Source of the DNA: Isoperla grammatica
Taxonomy: Eukaryota > Arthropoda > Insecta > Plecoptera > Perlodidae
Assembly: GCA_945910005.1 (NCBI GenBank)
Contig: OX246746.1
Location: 39,132,579 to 39,196,578 of the forward strand
Reading direction: 5' to 3'
DNA: 64,000 nucleotides
The position numbers and the translations under genes were made by a program. Position 1 is the stretch's first letter. Each line of letters opens with the position of its first letter. The notes below the pieces were generated by a model, which saw only the letters and a program-made list of their open reading frames with translations, was not told the origin of the DNA and searched no databases. Positions 1 to 11,037 of this stretch are shown piece after piece.

Positions 1-94
1 GCGCTTAGTCAAAGACATGAGAGCAACTACATGCAACATATGAAGACAACGCATGTTTCCTCGCTTGTGACGGTGACTGTACTTGATAAACCCT
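1..94 (+). repeat. First full satellite monomer (phase reference)
   Basis: This monomer sets the numbering used throughout. It differs from consensus by CTTAG in place of CTAAG at 4-8 and by AAAGAC in place of AGTGAC at 11-16. The same pair of changes recurs at 13294, which marks the start of the second copy of the left super-repeat. The choice of GCGC as position 1 is arbitrary. Confidence 0.95.
29..56. repeat. Inverted repeat inside the monomer (example copy)
   Basis: ACATGC at 29-34 is the exact reverse complement of GCATGT at 51-56, with a 16-nt spacer that includes the palindrome CATATG. The element recurs in most monomers at the same phase. Variants such as CGAATG or GCGTGT in the right arm break the stem in a minority of copies. 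It could form a small hairpin or cruciform or bind a dimeric protein; neither is shown by sequence alone. Confidence 0.7.
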
Positions 95-1221
95 GCGTTT
101 AGTCAGTGACATCAGAGCAACTACATGCAACATATAAAGACAACGCATGTTTTCTCGCTTGTGACGGTGACTGTAGTTGATAAACCCTGCGCTAAGTCAG
201 TGACATGAGAGCAACTACATGCAACATATGAAGACAACGCATGTTTCCTCTCTTGTGATGGTGACTGTACGTGATAAACCCTGCGCTAAGTCAGTGACAT
301 GAGAGCACTTACATGCAACATATGAAGACAACGAATGTTTCCTCGCTTGTAACGGTGACTGTACTTGATAAACCCTGCGCTTAGTCAGTGACATGAGAGC
401 AACTTCATGCAACATATGAAGACAACGCATTTTTCCTCGCTTGTGACGGTGACTGTACTTGATAAACCCTGCGCTAAGTCAGTGACATGAGAGCAACTAC
501 AACAACCTATGAAGACAACGCATGTTTCCTCGCTTGTGAAGGTGACTGTACGTGATAAACCCTGCGCTAAGTCAGTGACATGAAAGCAACTACATGCAAC
601 ATATGAAGACAGCGCATGTTTCCTCGCTTTTAAAGGTGACTGTACTTGATAAACCCTGCGCTAAGTCAGTGAGATGAGAGCAACTACATGCAACATATGA
701 AGACAACGCATGTTTCCTCGCATGTGAAGGTGACTGTACGTGATAAACCCTGCGCTTAATCAGTGACATAAGAGCAACTACATGCAACATATTAGGACAA
801 CGCATGTTTCCTCGCTTGTGACGGTGACTGTACTTGATAAACCCTGCGCTAAGTCAGTGACATGAGAGCAACTACATGCAACATATTAGGACAACGCATG
901 TTTCCTCACTTGTGAAGGTGAGTGTACTTGATATGTCCTGCGCTAAGTCAGTGACATGAGAGCAACTTTATGCAACATATGAAGACAACGCATGTTTCGT
1001 CGCTTGTGACGGTGACTGTACGTGATAAACCCTGCGCTAAGTCAGTGACATGAAAGCAACTACATGCAACATATGAAGACAACGCATGTTTCCGTGCTTG
1101 TGAAGGTGACTGTACTTGATAAACCATGCGCTAAGTCAGTGACATGAGAGCAACTACATGCAACATATGAAGACAACGCATGTTTCCTCGCTTGTCACGG
1201 TGACTGTACGTGATAAACCCT

Positions 1222-1315
1222 GCGCTAAGTCAGTCACATGAGAGCCACTACATGCAACATATGAAGACAACGCATGTTTCCTCGCTTGTGATTGTGACTG
1301 TACGTGATAAACCCT
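1222..1315. repeat. Fused monomer at a four-monomer deletion (copy A)
   Basis: The left part (GTCAGTCACATGAGAG) matches the monomer at 14515 in copy B, and the right part (GCCACTACATGC, GTGATTGTGAC) matches the monomer four places further on in fuller copies (36519-36985). Where copy 1 of the right super-repeat has five monomers (467 bp), copy B has three (279 bp) and copy A has one (94 bp). Confidence 0.75.
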
Positions 1316-4300
1316 GCGCTAAGTCAGTGACATGAGAGCAACTACATGCAACATATAAAGACAACGAATGTTTCCTCGCTTGTTACGGTGACTGTACTTG
1401 ATAAACCCTGCGCTAAGTCAGTGACATGAGAGCAACTACATGCAACATATGAAGACAACGCATGTTTCCTCGCTTGTGACGGTTTCATTACTTGATAAAC
1501 CCTGCGCTAAGTCAGTGACATGAGAGCAACTACATGCAACCTATGAAGACAACGCATGTTTCCTCGCTTGTGAAGGTGACTGTACGTGATAAACCCTGCG
1601 CTAAGTCAGTGACATGAAAGCAACTACATGCAACATATGACGACAGCGCATGTTTCCTCGCTTGTGAAGGTGACTGTACTTAAAAAACCCTGCGCCAAGT
1701 CAGTGACATGAGAGCAACTACATGCAACATATGAAGACAACGCGTGTTTTCTCGCTTGTGATGGTGACTGTACTTGATAAACCCTGCGCTAAGTCAGTGA
1801 CATGAGAGCAACTACATGCAACATATGAAGACAACGCATGTTTCCTCGCTTGTGAAGGTGACTGTACTTGATAAACCCTGCGCTAAGTCAGTGACATGAG
1901 AACAACTACATGCAACATATAAAGACAACGCATGTTTCCTCGCTTGTGACGGTGACTGTACGTGATAAACCCTGCGCTAAGTCAATGACATGAGAGAAAC
2001 TACATGCAACATATTAGGACAACGCATGTTTCCTCGCTTGTGACGGTGACTGTACTTGATAAACCCTGCGCTAAGTCAGTGACATGAGAGCAACTACATG
2101 CAACATATGAAGACAACGCATGTTTCCTCGCTTGTGACGGTAACTGTACTTGATAAACCCTGCGCTAAGTCAGTGACCTGAGAGCAACTTAATGCAGCAT
2201 ATGAAGACAACGCATGTTTCCTCGCTTGTGAAGGTGACTGTACTTGATAAACCCCGCGCAGAGTCAGTGACATGAGAGCAACTACATTCAACATATGAAG
2301 ACAACGCATGTTTCCTCGCTTGTGAAGGTGACTGTACTTGATAAACCCTGCGCTTAGTCAGTGACATGAGAGCAACTTCATGCAACATATGAAGACAACG
2401 CATGTTTTCTCGCTTGTGACGGTGACTGTACGTGATAAACCCTGCGCTAAGTCAGTGACATGAGAGCAACTACATGCAACATATTAGGACAACGCATGTT
2501 TCCTCGCTTGTGACGGTAACTGTACTTGATAAACCCTTTGCTAAGTCAGTGACATGAGAGCAACTACATGCAACATATGAAGACAACGCATGTTTCCTCC
2601 CTTGTGAAGGTGACTGTACTTGTTAAACCCTGCGCTAAGTCAGTGACATGACAGCCACTACATGCAACATATGAAAGCAACGCATGTTTCCTCGCTTGTG
2701 ACGGTGACTGTACTTGATAAACCCTGCGCTAAGTCAGTGACATGAGAGCAACTACATGCAACCTATGAAGACAACGCATGTTTCCTCGCTTGTGAAGGTG
2801 ACTGTACGTGATAAACCCTGCGCTAAGTCAAAGACATAAAAGCAACTACATGCAACATATGAAGACAGCGCATGTTTCCTCGCTTGTGAAGGTGACTGTA
2901 CTTGATAAACCCTGCGCTAAGTCAGTGACATGAGAGCAACTACATGCAACATATGAAGACAACGCATGTTTCCTCGCTTGTGACGGTGACTGTACTTGAT
3001 AAACCCTGCGCTAAGTCAGTGACATGAGAGCAACTACATGCAACATATAAAGACAACGCATGTTTCCTCGCTTGTGAAGGTGACTGTACTTGATAAACCC
3101 CGCGCTAAGTCAATGACATGAGAGCAACTTCATGCAACATACTAGGACAACGCATGTTTCCTCGGTTGTGAAGGTGAGTGTACTTGATATGTCCTGCGCT
3201 AAGTCAGTGACATGAGAGCAACTTTATGCAACATATGAAGACAACGCATGTTTCGTCGCTTGTGACGGTGACTGTACGTGATAAACCCTGCGCTAAGTCA
3301 GTGACATGAAAGCAACTACATGCAGCATATGAAGACAACGCATGTATCCGAGCTTGTGAAGGTGACTGTACTTGATAAACCCTGCGCTTAGTCAGTGACA
3401 TGAGAGCAACTACATGCAACATATGAAGACAACGCATGTTTCCGAGCTTGTGAAGGTGACTGTACTTGATAAACCCTGCGCTAAGTCAGTGACATGAGAG
3501 CAACTACATGCAACATATGAAGACAACGCATGTGTCCTCGCTTGTGACGGTGACTGTACGTGATAAACCCTGCGCTAAGTCAGTGACATGAAAGCAACTA
3601 CATGCAACATATGAAGACAACGCATGTTTCCTCGCTTGTGAAGGTGACTGTACTTGATAAACCCTGCGCTAAGTCAGTGACATGAGAGCAACTTCATGCA
3701 ACATATGAAGACAACGCATGTTTCCTCGCTTGTTACGGTGACTGTACGTGATAAACCCTGCGCTAAGTCAGTGACATGAGAGCAACTTCATGCAACATAT
3801 TGGGACAACGAATGTTTCCTCGCTTGTGACGGTGACTGTACTTGATAAACCCTGCGCTAAGTCAGTGACATGAGAGCAACTACATGCAACATATGAAGAC
3901 AACGCATGTTTCCTCGCTTGTGAAGGTGACTGTACTTGATAAACCCTGCGCTTAGTCAGTGACATGAAAGCCACTACATGCAAAATATGAAGACAACGCA
4001 TGTTTCCTCGCTTGTGACGGTGACTGTACTTGATAAACCCTGCGCTATGTCAGTGACTTGAGAGCAACTACATGCAACATATGAAGACAACGCATGTTTC
4101 CTCGCTTGTGACGGTGACTGTACTTGATAAACCCTACGCTAAGTCAGTGACATGAGAGCCACTACATGCAACATATGAAGACAACGCATGTTTCCTCGCT
4201 TGTGATTGTGACTGTACGTGATAAACCCTGCGCTAAGTCAGTGACATGAGAGCAACTACATGCAACATATGAAGACAACGAATGTTTCCTCGCTTGTCAC

Positions 4301-5075
4301 GGTGACTGTACTTGATAAACCCTGCGCTAAGTCAGTGACATGAGAGCAACTACATGCAACATATGAAGACAACGCATGTTTCCTCGCTTGTGACGTTGAC
4401 TGTACTTAATAAACCCTGCGCTAAGTCAGTGACATGAGAGCAACTACATGCAACCTATGAAGACAACGCATGTTTCCTCGCTTGTGAAGGTGACTGTACG
4501 TGATAAACCCTGCGCTAAGTCAGTGACATGAAAGCAACTACATGCAACATATGACAACAGCTTATGTTTCCTCGCTTGTGACGGTGACTGTACTTGATAA
4601 ACCCTGCGCTAAGTCAGTGACATGAGAGCAACTACATGCAACATATGAAGACAACGCATGTTTCCTCGCTTGTGACGGTGACTGTACTTGATAAACCCTG
4701 CGCTAAGTCAGTGACATGAGAGCAACTACATGCAACATATGAAGACAACGCATGTTTCCTCGCTTGTGAAGGTGACTGTACTTGATAAACCCTGCGCTAA
4801 GTCAGTGACATGAGAGCAACTACATGCAACATATATAGACAACGCATGTTTTCTCACTTGTGACGGTGACTGTACTTGATAAACCCTGCGCTAAGTCAGT
4901 GACATGAGAGCAACTACATGCAACATATGAAGACAACGCATGTTTCCTCGCTTGTGACGGTGACTGTACGTGATAAACCCTGCGCTAAGTCAGTGACATG
5001 AAAGCAACTACATGCAACATATAAAGACAACGCATGTTTCCTCGCTTGTGAAGGTGACTGTACGTGATAAACCCT

Positions 5076-5190
5076 GCGCTAGGTCAGTGACATGAAAGCA
5101 ACTACATGCAACATATGAATGATGATGATTAATGGGGCTTAACGTCGCATGTTTCCTCGCTTTTAAAGGTGACTGTACTTGATAAACCCT
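5076..5190 (+). repeat. 115-bp marker monomer, copy 1
   Basis: 26 bases at 5120-5145 replace the usual 5 (GACAA) after CATATGAA, a net gain of 21. The extra segment has ATG triplets in tandem followed by TTAATGGGGCTTAACGTC, unlike any part of the monomer. The same monomer also carries CTAGGTC and CGCTTTTAAAGG, so three linked variants identify it. These variants are repeated in the other ten copies, which implies one origin followed by amplification. Confidence 0.97.
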
Positions 5191-7540
5191 GCGCTAAGTC
5201 AGTGACATGAGAGCAACTACATGCAACATATGAAGACAACGCATGTTTCCTCGCATGTGAAGGTGACTGTACTTGATAAAACCCGCGCTAAGTCAGTGAC
5301 ATGAGAGCAACTACATGCAACATATGAAGACAACGCATGTTTCTACGCTTGTGAAGGTGACTGTACTTGATAAACCCTGCGCTAAGTCAGTGACATGAGA
5401 GCAACTACATGCAACATATGAAGACAACGCATGTTTCCTCGCTTGTGACGGTGACTGTACGTGATAAACCCTGCGCTAAATCAGTGACATAAGAGCAACT
5501 ACATGCAACATATTAGGACAACGCATGTTTCCTCGCTTGTGACGGTGACTGTACTTGATAAACCCTGCGCTAAGTCAGTGACATGAGAGCAACTACATGC
5601 AACATATTAGGACAACGCATGTTTCCTCGCTTGTGAAGGTGAGTGTACTTGATATGTCCTGCGCTAAGTCAGTGACATGAGAGCAACTTTATGCAACATA
5701 TGAAGACAACGCATGTTTCGTCGCTTGTGACGGTGACTGTACGTGATAAACCCTGCGCTAAGTCAGTGACATGAAAGCAACTACATGCAACATATGAAGA
5801 CAACGCATGTTTCCGAGCTTGTGAAGGTGACTGTACTTGATAAACCCTGCGCTAAGTCAGTGACATCAGAGCAACTACATGCAACATATGAAGACAACGC
5901 ATGTTTCCTCGCTTGTGACGGTGACTGTACGTGATAAACCCTGCGGTAAGTCAGTGACATGAGAGCAACTACATGCAACATATTAGGACAACGCATGTTT
6001 TCTCGCTTGTGACGGTGACTGTACTTGATAAACCCTGCGCTAAGTCAGTGTTATGAGAGCAACTACATGCAACATATGAAGACAACGCATGTTTCCTCGC
6101 TTGTGAAGGTGACTGTACTTGATAAACCCTGCGCTAAGTCAGTGACATGAAAGCCACTACATGCAAAATATGAAGACAACGCATGTTTCCTCGCTTGTGA
6201 CGGTGACTGTTCTTGATAAACCCTGCGCTTAGTCAGTGACATGAGAGCAACTACATGCAACATATGAAGACAACGCATGTTTCCTCGCTTGTGACGGTGA
6301 CTGTACTTGATAAACCCTGCGCTAAGTCAGTGACATGAGAGCCACTACATGCAACATATGAAGACAACGCATGTTTCCTCGCTTGTGATTGTGACTGTAC
6401 GTGATAAACCCTGCGCTAAGTCAGTGACATGAGAGCAACTACATGCAACATATGAAGACAACGCATGTTTCCTCGCTTGTGACGGTGACTTTACTTGATA
6501 AACCCTGCGCTAAGTCAGTGACATGAGAGCAACTACATGCAACCTATGAAGACAACGCATGTTTCCTCGCTTGTGAAGGTGACTGTACGTGATAAACCCT
6601 GCGCTAAGTCAGTGACATGAAAGCAACTACATGCAACATATGACGACAGCGCATGTTTCCTCGCTTGTGAAGATGACTGTACTTGATAAACCCTGCGCTA
6701 AGTCAGTGACATGAGAGCAACTACATGCAACATATGAAGACAACGCATGTTTCCTCGCTTGTGACGGTGACTGTACTTGATAAACCTTGCGCTAAGTCAG
6801 TGACATGAGAGCAACTACATGCAACATATGAAGACAACGCATGTTTCCTCGCTTGTGAAGGTGACTGTACTTGATAAACCCTGCGCTAAGTCAGTGACAT
6901 GAGAGCAACTACATGCAATATATATGGACAACGCATGTTTCCTCACTTGTGACGGTGACTGTACTTGATAAACCCTGCGCTAAGTCAGTGACATGAGAGC
7001 AACTACATGCAACATATGAAGACAACGCATGTTTCCTCGCTTGTGACGGTGACTGTACGTGATAAACCCTGCGCTAAGTCAGTGACATGAGAGAAACTAC
7101 ATGCAACATATTAGGACAACGCATGTTTCCTCGCTTGTGACGGTGACTGTACTTGATAAACCCTGCGCTAAATCAGTGACATGAGAGCAACTACATGCAA
7201 CATATGAAGACAACGCATGTTTCCTCGCTTGTGACGGTGACTGTACTTGATAAACCCTGCGCTAAGTCAGTGACCTGAGAGCAACTTAATGCAGCATATG
7301 AAGACAACGCATGTTTCCTCGCTTGTGAAGGTGACTGTACTTGATAAACCCCGCGCAGAGTCAGTGACATGAGAGCAACTACATTCAACATATGAAGACC
7401 ACGCATGTTTCCTCGCTTGTGAAGGTGACTGTACTTGATAAACCCTGCGCTAAGTCAGTGACATGAGAGCAACTTCATGCAACATATGAAGACAACGCAT
7501 GTTTTCTCGCTTGTGACGGTGACTGTACGTGTTAAACCCT

Positions 7541-8479
7541 GCGCTTAGTCAGTGACATGAGAGCAACTACATGCAACATATTAGGACAACGCATGTTTCC
7601 TCGCTTGTGACGGTAACTGTACTTGATAAACCCTTTGCTAAGTCAATGACATGAGAGCAACTTCATGCAACATACTAGGACAACGCATGTTTCCTCGCTT
7701 GTGAAAGTGAGTGTACTTGTTAAACCCTGCGCTAAGTCAGTGACATGACAGCCACTACATGCAACATATGAAAGCAAAGCATGTTTCCTCGCTTGTGACG
7801 GTGACTGTACTTGATAACCCTGCGCTAAGTCAGTGACATGAGAGCAACTACATGCAACCTATGAAGACAACGCATGTTTCCTCGCTTGTGAAGGTGACTG
7901 CACGTGATAAACCCTGCGCTAAGTCAAAGACATGAAAGCAACTACATGCAACATATGAAGACAGCGCATGTTTCCTCGCTTGTGAAGGTGACTGTACTTG
8001 ATAAACCCTGCGCTAAGTCAGTGACATGAGAGCAACTACATGCAACATATGAAGACAACGCATGTTTCCTCGCTTGTGACGGTGACTGTACTTGATAAAC
8101 CCTGCGCTAAGTCAGTGACATGAGAGCAACTACATGCAACATATAAAGACAACGCATGTTTCCTCGCTTGTGAAGGTGACTGTACTTGATAAACCCCGCG
8201 CTAAGTCAATGACATGAGAGCAACTTCATGCAACATACTAGGACAACGCATGTTTCCTCGCTTGTGAAAGTGAGTGTACTTGATATGTCCTGCGCTAAGT
8301 CAGTGACATGAGAGCAACTTTATGCAACATATGAAGACAACGCATGTTTCGTCGCTTGTGACGGTGACTGTACGTGATAAACCCTGCGCTAAGTCAGTGA
8401 CATGAAAGCAACTACATGCAGCATATGAAGACAACGCATGTATCCGAGCTTGTGAAGGTGACTGTACTTGATAAACCCT
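7541..8479. repeat. 939-bp tandem duplication, first copy (10 monomers)
   Basis: Ten monomers with one 1-nt loss (TTGATAACCC near 7812). It is nearly the same as 8480-9418 except for a patch in the second monomer (7635-7728) that looks converted from the monomer at 8198-8291. The single-copy parent lies near 2440-3380. Confidence 0.88.
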
Positions 8480-9418
8480 GCGCTAAGTCAGTGACATGAG
8501 AGCAACTACATGCAACATATTAGGACAACGCATGTTTCCTCGCTTGTGACGGTAACTGTACTTGATAAACCCTTTGCTAAGTCAGTGACATGAGAGCAAC
8601 TACATGCAACATATGAAAACAACGCATGTTTCCTCCCTTGTGAAGGTGACTGTACTTGTTAAACCCTGCGCTAAGTCAGTGACATGACAGCCACTACATG
8701 CAACATATGAAAGCAACGCATGTTTCCTCGCTTGTGACGGTGACTGTACTTGATAACCCTGCGCTAAGTCAGTGACATGAGAGCAACTACATGCAACCTA
8801 TGAAGACAACGCATGTTTCCTCGCTTGTGAAGGTGACTGCACGTGATAAACCCTGCGCTAAGTCAAAGACATGAAAGCAACTACATGCAACATATGAAGA
8901 CAGCGCATGTTTCCTCGCTTGTGAAGGTGACTGTACTTGATAAACCCTGCGCTAAGTCAGTGACATGAGAGCAACTACATGCAACATATGAAGACAACGC
9001 ATGTTTCCTCGCTTGTGACGGTGACTGTACTTGATAAACCCTGCGCTAAGTCAGTGACATGAGAGCAACTACATGCAACATATAAAGACAACGCATGTTT
9101 CCTCGCTTGTGAAGGTGACTGTACTTGATAAACCCCGCGCTAAGTCAATGACATGAGAGCAACTTCATGCAACATACTAGGACAACGCATGTTTCCTCGC
9201 TTGTGAAAGTGAGTGTACTTGATATGTCCTGCGCTAAGTCAGTGACATGAGAGCAACTTTATGCAACATATGAAGACAACGCATGTTTCGTCGCTTGTGA
9301 CGGTGACTGTACGTGATAAACCCTGCGCTAAGTCAGTGACATGAAAGCAACTACATGCAGCATATGAAGACAACGCATGTATCCGAGCTTGTGAAGGTGA
9401 CTGTACTTGATAAACCCT
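8480..9418. repeat. 939-bp tandem duplication, second copy (10 monomers)
   Basis: Same monomer order and the same 1-nt loss (near 8751) as the first copy. Both copies carry ACTGCACGTGATAA, which creates a CACGTG at 7901 and 8840. The loss and this variant must predate the duplication. Confidence 0.88.
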
Positions 9419-10922
9419 GCGCTAAGTCAGTGACATGAGAGCAACTACATGCAACATATGAAGACAACGCATGTTTCCGAGCTTGTGAAGGTGACTGTAC
9501 TTGATAAAACCTGCGCTAAGTCAGTGACATGAGAGCAACTACATGCAACATATGAAGACAACGCATGTGTCCTCGCTTGTGACGGTGACTGTACGTGATA
9601 AACCCTGCGCTAAGTCAGTGACATAAGAGCAACTACATGCAACATATTAGGACAACGCATGTTTCCTCGCTTGTGACGGTGACTGTAGTTGATAAACCCT
9701 GCGCTAAGTCAGTGACATGAAAGCAACTACATGCAACATATGAAGACAACGCATGTTTCCTCGCTTGTGAAGGTGACTGTACTTGATAAACCCTGCGCTA
9801 AGTCAGTGACATGAGAGCAACTACATGCAACATATTAGGACAACGAATGTTTCCTCGCTTGTGACGGTGACTGTACTTGATAAACCCTGCGCTAAGTCAG
9901 TGACATGAGAGCAACTACATGCAACATATGAAGACAACGCATGTTTCCTCGCTTGTGAAGGTGACTGTACTTGATAAACCCTGCGCTTAGTCAGTGACAT
10001 GAAAGCCACTACATGCAAAATATGAAGACAACGCATGTTTCCTCGCTTGTGACGGTGACTGTACTTGATAAACCCTGCGCTAAGTCAGTGACATGAGAGC
10101 CACTACATGCAACATATGCAGACAACGCATGTTTCCTCGCTTGTGATTGTGACTGTACGTGATAAACCCTGCGCTAAGTCAGTGACATGAGAGCAACTAC
10201 ATGCAACATATGAAGACAACGAATGTTTCCTCGCTTGTCACGGTGACTGTACTTGATAAACCCTGCGCTAAGTCAGTGACATGAGAGCAACTACATGCAA
10301 CATATGAATACAACGCATGTTTCCTCGCTTGTGACGTTGACTGTACTTGATAAACCCTGCGCTAAGTCAGTGACATGAGAGCAACTACATGCAACCTATG
10401 AAGACAACGCATGTTTCCTCGCTTGTGAAAATGACTGTACGTGATAAACCCTGCGCTAAGTCAGTGACATGAAAGCAACTACATGCAACATATGACAACA
10501 GCGCATGTTTCTTCGCTTGTGAAAAAGACTGTACTTGATAAACCCTGCGCTAAGTCAGTGACATGAGAGCAACTACATGCAACATATGAAGACAACGCAT
10601 GTTTCCTCGCTTGTGACGGTGACTGTACTTGATAAACCCTGCGCTAAGTCAGTGACATGAGAGCAACTACATGCAACATATATAGACAACGCATGTTTCC
10701 TCACTTGTGACGGTGACTGTACTTGATAAACCCTGCGCTAAGTCAGTGACATGAGAGCAACTACATGCAACATATGAAGACAACGCATGTTTCCTCGCTT
10801 GTGACGGTGACTGTACGTGATAAACCCTGCGCTAAGTCAGTGACATGAAAGCAACTACATGCAACATAAAAAGACAACGCATGTTTCCTCGCTTGTGAAG
10901 GTGACTGTACGTGATAAACCCT

Positions 10923-11037
10923 GCGCTAGGTCAGTGACATGAAAGCAACTACATGCAACATATGAATGATGATGATTAATGGGGCTTAACGTCGCATGTT
11001 TCCTCGCTTTTAAAGGTGACTGTACTTGATAAAACCT
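10923..11037 (+). repeat. 115-bp marker monomer, copy 2
   Basis: Same insertion and linked variants as copy 1, lying in the rearranged copy C. It ends in AAAACCTGCG rather than AAACCCTGCG, a private change. Confidence 0.97.

Larger units (their letters stand above)
1..5075. repeat. Array interval before the first 115-bp marker, 54 monomers
   Basis: 54 monomers, one of them 93 bp (lost base in CTACAACAACC near 500). The interval is the left part of super-repeat copy A and is cut by the window edge. The monomers at about 590-730 carry CGCTTTTAAAGG and then CGCATGTGAAGG. That pair also marks the insertion-bearing monomer and its right neighbour elsewhere, so the two blocks descend from a common segment. 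A fused monomer at 1222-1315 records a deletion of four monomers relative to the fuller copy at 36519-36985. No gene or non-satellite sequence is seen. Confidence 0.92.
1..7070. repeat. Left super-repeat, copy A (left-truncated by the window or starting at it)
   Basis: Matches copy B (13294-20455) in order, at offsets that step 13,293, 13,478, 13,384 and 13,385 bp. The steps are explained by a 185-bp difference near 1222-1315, one extra monomer in A near 3600-3690, and a 1-nt gain in B near 19412. Similarity to B ends at about 7070, where A switches to a second copy of 1974 onward. Whether the unit extends left of base 1 cannot be seen. Confidence 0.85.
5076..10922. repeat. HOR interval, 62 monomers (5,847 bp)
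   Basis: Length is 62x94 + 21 - 2. It runs from the first marker monomer to the second and spans the end of super-repeat copy A (to 7070) and most of the rearranged copy C. It contains the 939-bp tandem duplication at 7541-9418, whose two copies each carry the same 1-nt loss (TTGATAACCC at about 7812 and 8751). Sequence from 7071 matches 1974 onward at an offset of 5,097 bp. Confidence 0.9.

Noticed and set aside
67..77. CRE-like or AP-1-like site (GTGACGGTGAC, and the GTGACGTTGAC variant)
   Set aside because: The consensus lacks the full TGACGTCA or TGASTCA motif, and the closer variant occurs in only a few monomers.
1..94. CENP-B box in the monomer
   Set aside because: Neither the consensus TTTCCTCGCTTGTGACGG region nor the TTTCGTCGC variant has the required TTCG...A..CGGG pattern with correct spacing.
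5076..5190. Transposon or MITE insertion in the 115-bp monomer
   Set aside because: The net gain is 21 bp, with no terminal inverted repeats and no target-site duplication; 26 bases simply replace 5. A fragment of a dispersed repeat remains possible.
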